Shown here: piece by piece, positions 55,165 to 64,000 of the stretch
How positions within the stretch are numbered: position 1 is the stretch's first letter
Layout of the letters: each line of letters begins with the position of its first letter
NCBI GenBank assembly: GCA_012656075.1
Contig: JAAKBF010000073.1
Location: forward strand, 33,826-97,825
Direction: 5' to 3'
Length of the DNA stretch: 64,000 nt
Source: Phytophthora hibernalis
Taxonomy: Eukaryota > Oomycota > Peronosporomycetes > Peronosporales > Peronosporaceae
Position numbers and translations under genes: made by a program
The notes under the pieces: model-generated
What the model was told of the DNA's origin: nothing
The model's database searches: none
Seen by the model: only the letters and a program-made list of their open reading frames with translations

Positions 55165-56429
55165 ATGGAGGAGAGCGACGACATGGACGCGCTACTATGC
55201 CTCACGGAGATCTACCTGAAGTATGAGAACGACTTGTACAAGGCTCGCGCGGAGGTGCACAGACTGTTACTCCTCGAGGCGTGGAGGATCGCCATGCGGA
55301 ACCGTCATTACCTCACAACCGAGCGCTTGGACCCCGAGCGACTCAGCGTGGATGACGCTGTACAAGTACGCAAGCGACACAAACTTCCTCAATGCCACCA
55401 GTCTTACCAGGTAAGATCTTGTCGTAGTCATTAATCCCTTTTGGTTGCCTAGCCTAACCACATGCTGTGTGGTCAATAGACCTACGTTCCTCCAATTGCT
55501 CCAGCGGTTTTCTAGCTTCTACACTCTACGCGCCTTCGTCACGCGGCCGTCCTGCGAAGCTTCGATACCTCCACCAAGTGCTGGGTCTTGTTCTCTGCTT
55601 TTACATTGGTTCGATGGAGCAGAGCACGCTCTGTATGCTGTTCGGAGTGCCGCCAGCGACTCTCGCGAGGACGCTGCGCAGGGCCGAGAAGGCTCTTTCG
55701 CAGGCACTGCTGGGGTTTGCTCCTGCGCGGATATCTTTTCCCTCCCCGCACAGCAAGTAAGGCTGGCCAAGCTGGTCAAAGCAGGGAACCCCTTCTGAAG
55801 CATACCTTCGGGTTCATAGATGGCAAGAATCTTCGGGTACGGACTGATACGGAAGTTTATTTATCTTTCAGCCCTAGCTAATGCTTGAACTTCTTGCGGG
55901 TGATGCAGCCGTCCAGCGCAGACCTCCAGAACGCCATGTACAATGGCTGGCTGCACTCGGTGTTCGTGACAGGCACCATCTGCTTCGCCGCGGACGGCTG
56001 CATCATTTGGTGCAAGCCCAACTGCCCCGGGTCGTGGAACGACTCAGACACGTCGTTGGGCTTCCACATGAAGCTGCTTGATACCACAGTTTGCCCCGAC
56101 GTCCGTATGAACGTTGTCTCCGACTGAGCGTTTCCCTGCTCGACGGAGATGACGGCCGCATATTGACCCCGCTGAAGGACGGAGACATCGATCGAATTGT
56201 TCCCTCACTCCGCAGCTCGGCGAGGACGCTGCACAACGCCATCACGTCGGTGCGTCAGGCTGCGGAGTGGGGCATGGGCAGCATGCAAAAGGTGTACAGT
56301 AGGCTTAATCTTCCCCTGCCGTACGACCCCGTGGTGCGTGGGCTCAGACTGAATAACATTTTCAGGCTGGCCAATTACCAGGTTCGCACCGTGGGAATTT
56401 CACGAGATACGAACCACCTTCAGTGGTGA
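55165..56429 (+). pseudogene. PIF/Harbinger-like DDE transposase
   Basis: It cuts and joins transposon DNA. From ATG 55165 (MEESDDMDALLCLTEIYLKY) after a frame change near 55345 it reads WMTLYKYASDTNFLNATSLT. The intron 55411-55479 (GTAAGA...AATAG) is in frame with RPTFLQLLQRFSSFY. Then come GVPPATLARTLRRAEKAL and FGFIDGKNLR (first catalytic Asp). A likely second intron, 55837-55908, leads to SSADLQNAMYNGWLHSVFVT, CPGSWNDSDTS (second Asp), VVSD and, after TGA and a frame change near 56127-56150, LTPLKDGD and the C-terminal NAITSVRQAAEWGMGSMQKV. Stop plus frame changes: inactive or poorly assembled. Confidence 0.85.
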
Positions 56430-56812
56430 GCTGGAGCTGCCGACGTAGTTAGGCTACTACCACGTCGTAGGAGCTGATTCCAGAGTCTGCTTTGATGAGT
56501 TGCGAAAAGTATGATCGTTTTCGTATGTATGTACCTCTGCGGCTTTGCTGGCTACATGTTGAATTGCGGACGAATTGTAGGTGATGGTGCCAAGTGTCCG
56601 GTTCAAGACGCGAAGCGAGCACTTCTTCCTCTACTTCTATTCTTATGTTCATGTACATGTGTTGCAGTTGCATTAGGAGTTAGCAGAGGTAGTTGGTGAT
56701 GAATGAAACGCTACAAGTAAATGATCCTCTTCTGACTTGATCCGTAGTTCGCTAGAGCTCCGATGCACGACTGAGAGATCCAACAGACCTTGGAGATGAC
56801 AGCCCTCAGCAA
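56430..56812. other. Spacer between convergent transposon genes
   Basis: 3' ends of the transposase (+) and Myb/SANT (-) genes; no further gene seen. Confidence 0.5.
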
Positions 56813-58283
56813 CTATTCCTTCTTGAAGATTGCGCCGATCAACATGATCATCTCCTGTGTTCGCAAACGCGCGTCCTCTTTGTCACGGCGCGCGCTCGTC
56901 GGCCTCCAGCTTGTCCTGTCGGCGGCGCTCCTCGGCCTCGACCTTCTCGGCTTGGATCCGTGCTTCCTTCGCTGCAGTTTAGTGGTGGCGCTGATCTTCC
57001 TCGGCACGTCGAGCTTCCGCCTTTCGTTCGTTTTTTCGCGGAAAAACAGCATCATCTCAAAGGTTCTGCTCCCCAGGTTGCTGCTGGCATTCTCAAGGTC
57101 CGCAAGTTTTTTCAGCGAGGTGGTAGTCATCATGGCGCGGAGGCATTCCGCCTTGACGAAGCTTGCTTCAGCTTCATCCGGTTCCTCTCCATCCCTCGCG
57201 CGCTTGGCTCCAACACTATCGCGGAACGAGTACAGATAGCCGCCCCCAAGGCGGTTGGATGAGCTTTGAAGCGATGCATGGCGATGGTCTTCCTGTTCAT
57301 CGCGCGAGCCAATTTGAAGCCACGCGCCGCTGTAGTCTTCGACGTCTTAGCGGCTGCCACGGGTTCGCAGCTATTCGAACTCGGGGAACTGGCCCTTCGT
57401 GGTTTCTTCAAACCCGCCGAATGCAGCTGGCGGGTCGCCGGCACGGACGGAAGTGGTGATGGTCTCGGCGTGGGGGCAAACGCCTTCAGACCATCGACGC
57501 CAACATGCACATCGCACGTATCTGGAGCCTCGGTGTGGCGGGGAGGCGGATAGCCAGAACGTCGTTCACGAGTTGGTCGCACGCAGATTCACTAGTAGTA
57601 CAGCCACCGCTGTCGCATGGGGTGCTGATTGGGCTGGCGATGCCAGCCTGAGTCGTACATCCGACACCATCTCCGACGTCAAAGTACGGGTCGAAGCTGA
57701 AGTCCGACTCGACGAAACCCTCGTCGCCCTCCTGGCCATTTTCACCCCCTTCATCCTCATCAGCCACGTCATCCATCTCGACGACGTTCGCCTTGTCGTT
57801 GATGGATCGCTTGGCCAGCTTCGCCTTCTTCACGTGCGGGGCATCTCGGCAGTACCAGTCGGCTTGCGCATGCTGTAGAGGGCCTTGAACTTGCGTTTCA
57901 GACTGTCAAGGTCTCGTTCGACCCAGCTACGGCCTCGGTTCAGGTTGTAGTCGGAACCAATGCGCTCCCACTCGTCCTTGCCGAGCGGCAGGTGCTCTTC
58001 GACGATTTCGAGAAGGCGTTCGATCTCCACGAGCTTGTAGTTAGGGCTCCCGCTTAGCTTAACCATCTGCAAGACAGCCACGTAAATATTACGACCAGGT
58101 CGCGCAAGATTGAGCAGTATAACGGCGTACCGCTGGCGTTTGTTGGAAGAGTCGAGGACGTGCACTTGGAGGTGGTGGCGCGGGCGGAGATGAAGCTTGA
58201 GGGCTACCCGGAGAATCCGAAAATGAGTTGAACGACTGCGGTGGCGGCGGCGGAGGCAGCAGGATCAATCGCCTCCACCACAT
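56813..58283 (-). CDS. Myb/SANT-like DNA-binding protein of the Harbinger-like element
   Basis: In PIF/Harbinger elements a second protein binds the transposon ends and brings the transposase to them. The minus strand starts ATG 58283 with a Pro-rich leader. A 64-bp intron (58067-58130, GTACGC...TTGCAG) joins in frame to MVKLSGSPNYKLVEIERLLE, then EEHLPLGKDEWERIGSDYN and WVERDLDSLKRKFKALY, a three-helix Myb/SANT-like fold. After frame changes near 57832, 57540 and 57131 come an acidic segment (MDDVADEDEGGENGQEGDE), a basic Ser/Pro part and a C-terminal charged coil ending AIFKKE at 56813. Confidence 0.75.
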
Positions 58284-58564
58284 CGCCCGTAGCTGCTAGG
58301 GCAACGAATACACCGCTGAAAATCGTTGGCTAGCCAGCTTCAAGGCGCGAAAACTCGCGCTCAAACACCCAGCTACGACCCCAAAGATTCCACCGTGAAG
58401 AGATGCGATGCTTGCGTTCGCGCCAAATCCATCGAACGGCTGCCGTCGCTCGAAGCAACAACCTTTCGAATCACCAGCCGTGCGCAGTGCTATCATCAAC
58501 TATCCTTCGTTATTTGCGCATGCAGCGCATCAAACCTTACCAACACGATGCAACGCATGTACAA

Positions 58565-59780
58565 CTACACCTCGGTCTTACTGTTCTCGTCCTCGCTACG
58601 TGCCATCACTTGCAATGGATCACGTTGGTCCTGGATGTTGCGGTGGCGACAAGTGTCAGCTCGGCATCGACAAACGAACCAGAGATCGTCGCCGTAGTCG
58701 ACAGTAATCTCCTCACCTCGGCGAACACACTCCGTGGTTGCTACGACGACGGTCGTGCGTCTCTCCTTGGCGACCTCGCGGAACTCGGCGACCGGGTTAC
58801 AGGAGTGATTCACAAACCTCATGATACCACCCATCCTCTCGGCGTTGATCGCCACGCGCACGGGGGTCGACGGGAGATCGGGGCGCGTCTTCATGACCAA
58901 CCTGTACCCGCGGTTACGGGGACGGTCGCGAGCGGAAGCGCGGACATGCTCCATTTCGCCCAGATATTGACCGAGTACCTGGCCGGCGTCAATGTCATAA
59001 GCCGCAACCACGCTCAGCGAAGACGTGCGCGTGTTGCGCATGAGACAGACGAAGTCGGATTCCGCGAGACCGTTTCCGCATTTGCCTTCGTAGGGGCAGC
59101 AGTTGGCGTTGCAGTACAAGTTCATTGCGGCGTTGCGACAGGAGTCCGAACGACACGGTGCAGAGCATGCGCACCAGCCAAAGTGCGCTACCGACGGGAA
59201 GACCGTTGTACTGCTTGCGCAAGTGCGCCACATTGGCCACCGTGCGAGAACGAAGACGTCGTCCGGGGCCGATGCTCGAGACGGGCGGCGCACCTCGTCA
59301 GGTAGGGACAACGTGATCTTGGGTTCTGTGTAGTCGAGGGCACCACGATCAGGTCGCCGAGCCGTCACACGTGGGCGAGTACGGAGCTGAGGCTGTCCGG
59401 CGAGACTGTCGTCGGTCTTGGCGCGAGAGAGCCGACGTCAAACGCGTGGACATGATGGGCGAACGGGGCGGCGTTTCCAGAAGCACTGGAGACGACGTTG
59501 TCGGGCTTCGCAGGCGGAGCTGCACTTCTGGCGAACTTGACGGCGGATTCGTTTCGCACTTTGACAATATCAGCTTACCAGGTGCAAGCCACGGGAGTGT
59601 CAGTGTGCCAGCGGACGCGTCGTCGGTTATGGATTTCACGTCGTGGCTAAAGCTTGAGATGCCGTTGCGCTGCGACGACTGATCTCGCTGCACGTTCGGC
59701 GGCGTGTTCTCCTCCTCGCTTGATGAGTCCACGACACATCGGAGTTTCCATCGAACAGTCGAATTCGTCAGCCGTCCCAT
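58565..59780 (-). CDS. SET-domain protein lysine methyltransferase carried by the transposon
   Basis: SET enzymes methylate lysines, typically on histone H3 or H4. From ATG 59780 (MGRLTNSTVRWKLRCVVDSS) a Ser/Pro-rich N part of ~140 codons ends in a frame change near 59350-59368; the rest is open to 58565. It has a Cys-rich pre-SET/AWS-like zinc segment (CSAPCRSDSCRN, YCNANCCPYEGKCGN), then SET motifs VLGQYLGE, RFVNHSCNP (SAM site) and EEITVDYGDDLWF (catalytic Tyr), and a post-SET CRCRADTC. All key residues seem present. It lies fully within the inverted repeats and on the same strand as the Myb gene. It could be a host gene captured by, or flanking, the element; enclosure favours capture. Confidence 0.85.
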
Positions 59781-60072
59781 GGTTTCTGCAGATGCAGCAG
59801 CAGTTGTTAGAATCACGCTACAAGTAACAATACAGCAAACTTTTTGAATCCAAGCTCACTTTTCAATGTGGTCTTCGCGCTTTTGACGCAGATTGCAGAG
59901 TGAGCGACTTGTCAAAACGTCGGAAGATATATGTCGGCGTTTAAGCCACCAGAGTGATGGTATGTTAGATGAGAGTGATGATTAGCATAAAGTATACAAA
60001 AAGCAAGACTAACCGTTTAGATGGGTTCACTGCATAAATCTAGGGGTAGGTGGGTCTCGTGAGACCAGATTA

Positions 60073-60142
60073 CATGTCGACATATTTTGCCTATCTGCAG
60101 CAGATATGACAGGTGCCTATGCTATTTTTGGCAGGCGTCCAG
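60073..60142. repeat. Right terminal inverted repeat
   Basis: Inverse copy of 54910-54986. The outer 40 bases are nearly identical. Confidence 0.8.
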
Positions 60143-60777
60143 TGATCGATCTAACTGCCTGCCAACCTTAAATGAAAATGCTTTCGTCGCTCTTCATTCC
60201 TAAGAATGCCTTTCATGATCATTCTGGTGGAAAAGCTCGAGGCTTATAATTCTTGCGCGAACGCGGCGTTCGGTAACTTTGTTCGGAACCTTTAAAGTTC
60301 GTGCATACACACAAAAGTGTCAGAATACACCCTTCCTACTCATGTAAACACAGTTGAAAGATCAGAACCTCATCAAAATCGATGAATTAAAACCAAGATG
60401 ACGGCACCCACATCCAGGTTTGAGGCCCCCGTGAAGGTCCGGACCAAAGCCTCTATACCTGCAGGACCACTGCAGCCAAATCGAGAAGAAACACCCAAGA
60501 TATCGGTGCCGTGTCCCTTCTCGGCCGATTCGGTGCGCGCGGTACATACCTCGAAAGAAATCATGGTGCTTGTGTATCATGAAGCGTTCGCTACGATCAC
60601 ATGTGAAAACGAATTTTGTGAATTGGAAGTCTAGGTTTGTCTACAGGCGATCGGTACTGCCGTTGTTGCTGTAGGCCAGCGGAAGTTTTGTAGGAGATTC
60701 GTCTTTTGCTCGGATCACCTTTTTCGCCTTGGTCCTGCTACTTACAAGCGATTTAACGCCGCTACTTCGAGAGCTGT
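60143..60777. other. Spacer between transposon and TPR gene
   Basis: A short open frame 60398-60634 (+) has no recognisable domain. Probably 3' UTR of the TPR gene and intergenic DNA. Confidence 0.4.
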
Positions 60778-61829
60778 TTATACTAGGGAGGAGACGCCGT
60801 CCCCGCGAGTTCCTGCAGTGCGAATCTTGCTGGCCATGTTGCGTTTGGCGCTGAGTAGGGAGTTTTGCAGCGTCACTACAATTCCGTGCGCCTCACCTAG
60901 ATACGTGGCTGTGATCTCCTTCCCTTTCTTGTAGGACTGCAGACTGAGGTCCCAACACTTGAGAAACTCCTGCTCAACGCCCACGTTGTGGTACGCGATG
61001 CCCAGTACTGCGACGCGATCCAGTTTAATGTTTGGATTGGGGTCGCCGCTCTTCCCACCGAAACCTTTGCGAGTTGGACTCGATCCACCATTAATTGATC
61101 CGCCACCACCATCTCGACCCAATTGCAGCTCTTCATGCAGGAAAATCAGTGCCGACTGTGCGTGACCCAATGCGCTCTGGTGCTTACCAAGTTGCGATAG
61201 TACCGCGCACATGTTGAGGTGTGTGTCTGCCTTGTTGGGTAAATTGTCAAGCCGCGCCTCGATCTTGAGCGCTTCAGTTAAATAGGTCAGTGCCTTGTGG
61301 AGGTTGCCCTGTCGTCGGTAGTAGCACGCCAAGTTGTTGAGCGTGACAGCTCGGCCTGCCGGATGTCTTTCTGTGAGGATCTCCGCCTTCTTCAACAGCT
61401 CCAGCACCACGCGGAACTCCTCCTGCTGTAAATACGTCATCGCCAGGAGATTGCACATTTCCCCACAGTCCGACAAGACGCCCAGACTTCGTTGCTGTCG
61501 GCCCCAAAGAAGTGCTGCCGGAGCACGAGCCCCTTCTCCATGCACTCCAGCGCTTCCGTGTACCTGCCCTCCTGCTGCAATTGTGCGCATTTGTCATCGA
61601 GTCTCTGCAGCGCCACGAGCTCCTTCTGGTTCTCGATGAAGTGCGTCTCCTCCAGCTCCTCCAGCACGGTAACTCGCTTCGATGGAGCTGGAGACGGCGA
61701 TAAAGCAGGGGTCTTCACCGCCTCCATCGAATCGTTCACGTCAGTCTGTGGGGTTGGCGACCCATCATCATTCGTGTCAACCTCCAAGTGTTCAGCATCT
61801 CCAATGACCGACATCGTCTTCTTTTCCAT
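60778..61829 (-). CDS. TPR-repeat protein, kinesin-light-chain-like
   Basis: TPR arrays bind partner proteins. Start chosen at ATG 61829 (MEKKTMSVIGDAEHL); an acidic Ser/Pro leader precedes repeats: CAQLQQEGRYTEALECMEKG, MCNLLAMTYLQQEEFRVVLE, TLNNLACYYRRQGNLHKALT, LNMCAVLSQLGKHQSALGHA and, after a Gly-rich insert (about 61120-61040), VLGIAYHNVGVEQEFLKCWD. The helix-turn-helix spacing (~40 residues) fits the TPR_12/kinesin light chain type. One frame change near 61450-61460 between VWAS and DCGEMCNLL looks like a single-base assembly error. Cellular role unknown; flagellar or transport roles occur in this class. Confidence 0.85.
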
Positions 61830-62070
61830 CTTGCCCAATGTAAACCCAGGTAAATCAAATGCAACTTATGCACATGAAGGGGTGCAAGTCTTCAACTATT
61901 GATAGACTACATGGCTACACTATTGTACCACTGCAATCGGTACAAACGACGTAACGGCCGAGTCGAATGGCTACCCTCGCTTGTTCTGCTGGACGCGTGC
62001 CACGTGAGTCAGAAATCCTTCAGCAATTCACAGATTTTCTAAACATCTTGGTGTCTGCTACTTGGTGACA
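61830..62070. other. Divergent promoter region
   Basis: About 240 bp between the TPR gene (-) and the methyltransferase gene (+). It must hold both promoters; no motif stands out. Confidence 0.5.
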
Positions 62071-62865
62071 ATGGGGGCGGCTCCGCGTGGCGATACCGGT
62101 GCCATGGTCCAACAACAGGAACAAGTCGATGATGACAACATGTGCAGAAACAACGGAGACCAGGAACAAGACCAGGAGGAGCTTGTGACGCATATCGTCT
62201 CGTTGCGGGTACAAGTCGATGATGCTTCGCAACGGGAGGTGCTGCTGGAGTTCGAGTGCAATTGGACGCCGGGTATCGGCGGATCGGTGTGGACCAGCGG
62301 CAAGCTTCTCGCAGCGCACCTTGAACTGCAACGCGAAACCTACCGTTCGATCTTTGATGGTGCGCGTGTGGTGGAGCTCGGCAGTGGTACGGGTTTTGTG
62401 GGTCTCATGATCGCTTCCTGCTTCAAGCCGTCGCATGTGTTCCTCACAGACCTGCAGACGCATATCCACGGCTTGCAGCGCAATTTGAAGCGGAACGCGG
62501 CGGCAGTGAGGCTTGCACGTCAAGGAGTTGAGTTGGGGGTCAACTGAACAGGAGACGCGTCTGCTCGAGTCGATCTCCGCAACGAATGATGACCTTGAAG
62601 GTGCACAGGTAGATGTCATCGTGGGCACCGACGTAGCGTATCTACGGGAGTTGTACGACCCTTGCTGCACACGATAAACCGCTTGGCGACGTCGCGTACG
62701 CTGGTTCTTCTGGGACTCGACCGCACCGACACGCAACTCACTTTCTTCCGCCAACTCGAAAAAGACGGCTTCAAGTACCACAAGATCCCGGATTTCCAGC
62801 TTCCGATGGAATTTTGGGGTCGTGACTTTGGACTATTCGAGATCCGTCGCGCGGCCAAGTGTTAA
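62071..62865 (+). CDS. METTL21-like protein lysine methyltransferase (Methyltransf_16)
   Basis: This family methylates lysines on chaperones, VCP or elongation factors using S-adenosylmethionine. Start at ATG 62071 (MGAAPRGDTGAMVQQQ). Visible: an entry strand VLLEFECNWTPGIGGSVWTS, the SAM-binding motif RVVELGSGTGFVGLMIA, and VFLTDLQTHIHGLQRNLKRN (acidic residue for the SAM ribose). After a frame change near 62535 come VDVIVGTDVAYL (the family's D-x-x-Y-like motif) and, after another near 62655, LLHTINRLATS and a C-terminal FGLFEIRRAAKC. Both breaks are probably assembly indels. The substrate cannot be told. Confidence 0.85.
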
Positions 62866-63828
62866 TCCATCAACCCAGCGGAGCAAGTTGCACCCTGAAC
62901 GGAGTGCAAAATTCACTGGCGTCGTCCCGGAAACTTCACTCTTGGTTGCAACAATTGCAGCACGCTATTGTAGATATTGTACCAACACAACCGAAGCAAG
63001 ACATTTACAGTCGTAATAGACTTCATATACACGAGTTGCTTCATGTCGGCATCGACTCCGCGGTCATGACGTGGCAACGAGGAATCGTGAAGCCATTTGG
63101 CCGCGACGCGACCACCGTACACATGGTCAAAGCGTGCGACAATATCCTCAACCTTCACTTTTTCGCAAGATCCGTTACAGTTTAAGTATCCTAAATGCAC
63201 GTTTCACTGCGCTGCCAGAGCACTTCAATGGTTATTGCTGCAATGCCAAGGTGTCGGTCAGGGACCACCCAGGTGGGAACAACTGCAGTGGCGTGAACAA
63301 CGAGTGCAGTCGGCTGCGCTTCAAGGGCGATCGGATCGGGCTCACTCCACAACCGGACGGCGAGATTCACCCCCTCCACATCCGACTTATTTATACAGGA
63401 CCTTCCACCGCGACCTCCGTCCCTGCGGATTCTTGCGCGCACATTCCTGCGCATCATGCAGTTGGGGGTTTTCTCCGCTTGCAGCCTGCATTGCAGCGGC
63501 ATCAAAGACTGCTCATGGTCCGTCGTGGCCAGCTTCTCCACGCAGCAACAAGCTACTCACCATTCCATTTCCCCCAAATATTATCAAGACGCTTACGATT
63601 TTCTTTGGCGTTACCCAGCGTCGCAGAAAAGGTATCTTCGGGGTTAAACTCCAAAAACCCCTCCTCCTCCATCTTCCACCCACCTTAAAACCCGCACTTA
63701 CCGTCATAAAACCCACGTCCCCTTCCAACCGGCTACACAAAACCGCCATTCAGTCCTCACTAGGAAAATCGCCACCACCCCCGCAAGTCGATTAGGGCTC
63801 CTCAGGTTGAAGCAATCCAACCGCCATA
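62866..63828. other. Intergenic region, pyrimidine-rich before next gene
   Basis: Several overlapping open frames (for example 63097-63795) have odd composition and no recognisable domain. The last ~150 bases are C/T-rich, as is common upstream of oomycete genes. I see no supported gene. Confidence 0.45.
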
Positions 63829-64000
63829 ATGAGCAGCTCCGGGAGCTCGTGGCAGACGCAAGTCAAGCGCCAGAAGCAACAGGCCAACAGCAAACTCGGC
63901 TCGTGGTTCGTGAGCAAGTTCAAGGGCAAGAAGCTGCTGGAAGAAGACACACAGACCTTAAGACGACGTCCAGTGGGGACTCTCAGTGCCGTCACCAACC
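63829..64000 (+). CDS. Start of an unidentified gene, cut by the window end
   Basis: ATG 63829 opens a frame reading MSSSGSSWQTQVKRQKQQAN then KLGSWFVSKFKGKKLLEED, with no stop to the end of the window. Basic and helical, a possible amphipathic N-terminus. The open frame and pyrimidine-rich upstream context support a real gene; the family is unknown. Confidence 0.5.
   Translation, partial: MSSSGSSWQTQVKRQKQQANSKLGSWFVSKFKGKKLLEEDTQTLRRRPVGTLSAVTN

Larger units (their letters stand above)
54910..60142. mobile_element. PIF/Harbinger-like DNA transposon with transposase, Myb/SANT and SET genes
   Basis: Inverted repeats of about 70 bp (54910-54986 and 60073-60142; both outer ends CTGGACGCCTGCC reading inward) bound 5.2 kb. 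Transposase on + starts ~255 bp inside the left end, and the SET gene on - starts ~290 bp inside the right end, so both may be driven from the repeats. The Myb/SANT-like gene lies between. A DDE transposase (DDE_Tnp_4 type) plus a separate Myb/SANT protein is the known layout of PIF/Harbinger; the SET gene is extra. I found no target duplication, and the transposase has a stop, so this copy is probably immobile. Confidence 0.75.

Noticed and set aside
57130..57582. Separate gene on the minus strand
   Set aside because: Better explained as the C-terminal continuation of the Myb/SANT-like gene after a frame change.
58403..59305. 300-codon plus-strand frame opposite the SET gene
   Set aside because: The minus strand carries clear pre-SET, SET and post-SET motifs; the plus frame has none.
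1..64000. tRNA, rRNA, CRISPR or bacterial operon features
   Set aside because: None could be recognised by eye; the window is eukaryotic in gene structure. A tRNAscan-type search would be decisive for tRNAs.

Overview
This window comes from a plant-pathogenic oomycete, most likely Phytophthora or a close relative. The evidence is short (64-93 bp) GT-AG introns with TACTAAT-like branch sites, an RXLR effector with an oomycete-type Inr/FPR core promoter, oomycete-style Gypsy, Copia and PIF/Harbinger-like elements, and CUL3, METTL21-type and TIR/ankyrin genes. There is no sign of bacterial operons or CRISPR.

Layout. (1) 0-10.3 kb is a gene island, all on +: a cullin-3 gene (8-2234, 5' end off the window), a UDP-glycosyltransferase-like gene with two introns (2534-4549), and a large gene for four membrane helices, ankyrin repeats and two TIR domains (5552-10261). 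(2) 10.5-17 kb is gene-poor: a doubtful coiled-coil gene, broken pieces of an RRM-like gene and a SERCA-type Ca2+-ATPase, a 262-bp inverted-repeat element and AT-rich spacer. (3) 17.06-22.55 kb is a complete but defective Ty1/Copia element on -, flanked by TTTGG duplications. (4) 24.67-25.16 kb is a MITE with TA ends. (5) 25.25-54.70 kb is a Gypsy element (here A) with 552/561-bp LTRs and a GTAT target duplication. Its integrase gene is split by a 14.4-kb second Gypsy chromovirus (here B, 34084-48455, 1.1-kb LTRs, target duplication GTTG). Element B carries between its RT and RNase H regions an unrelated piece of about 1.5 kb holding an intact RXLR-type effector gene (40089-40586). Both A and B carry long antisense reading frames downstream of pol. 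(6) 54.91-60.14 kb is a PIF/Harbinger-like DNA transposon bounded by ~70-bp inverted repeats. It encodes a DDE transposase (+), a Myb/SANT-like protein (-) and, unusually, a SET-domain lysine methyltransferase (-). (7) 60.8-64 kb is a second gene island: a TPR protein (-), a METTL21-like methyltransferase (+) and the start of an unidentified gene (+).

The pattern fits a 'two-speed' genome: compact housekeeping islands around a ~43-kb transposon nest that contains an effector gene. LTR comparisons counted by hand give an order that agrees with the nesting: Copia oldest (~97-98% identity), A next (~98%), B youngest (~99.5%).

Caution. Many conserved genes (cullin, UGT, ankyrin-TIR, TPR, methyltransferase) are broken by single-base frame changes, mostly one missing base in a homopolymer. 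I read these as likely uncorrected assembly errors rather than decay. In-frame stops, the protease Asp-to-Gly change and the missing integrase zinc domain in the transposons look like real damage.
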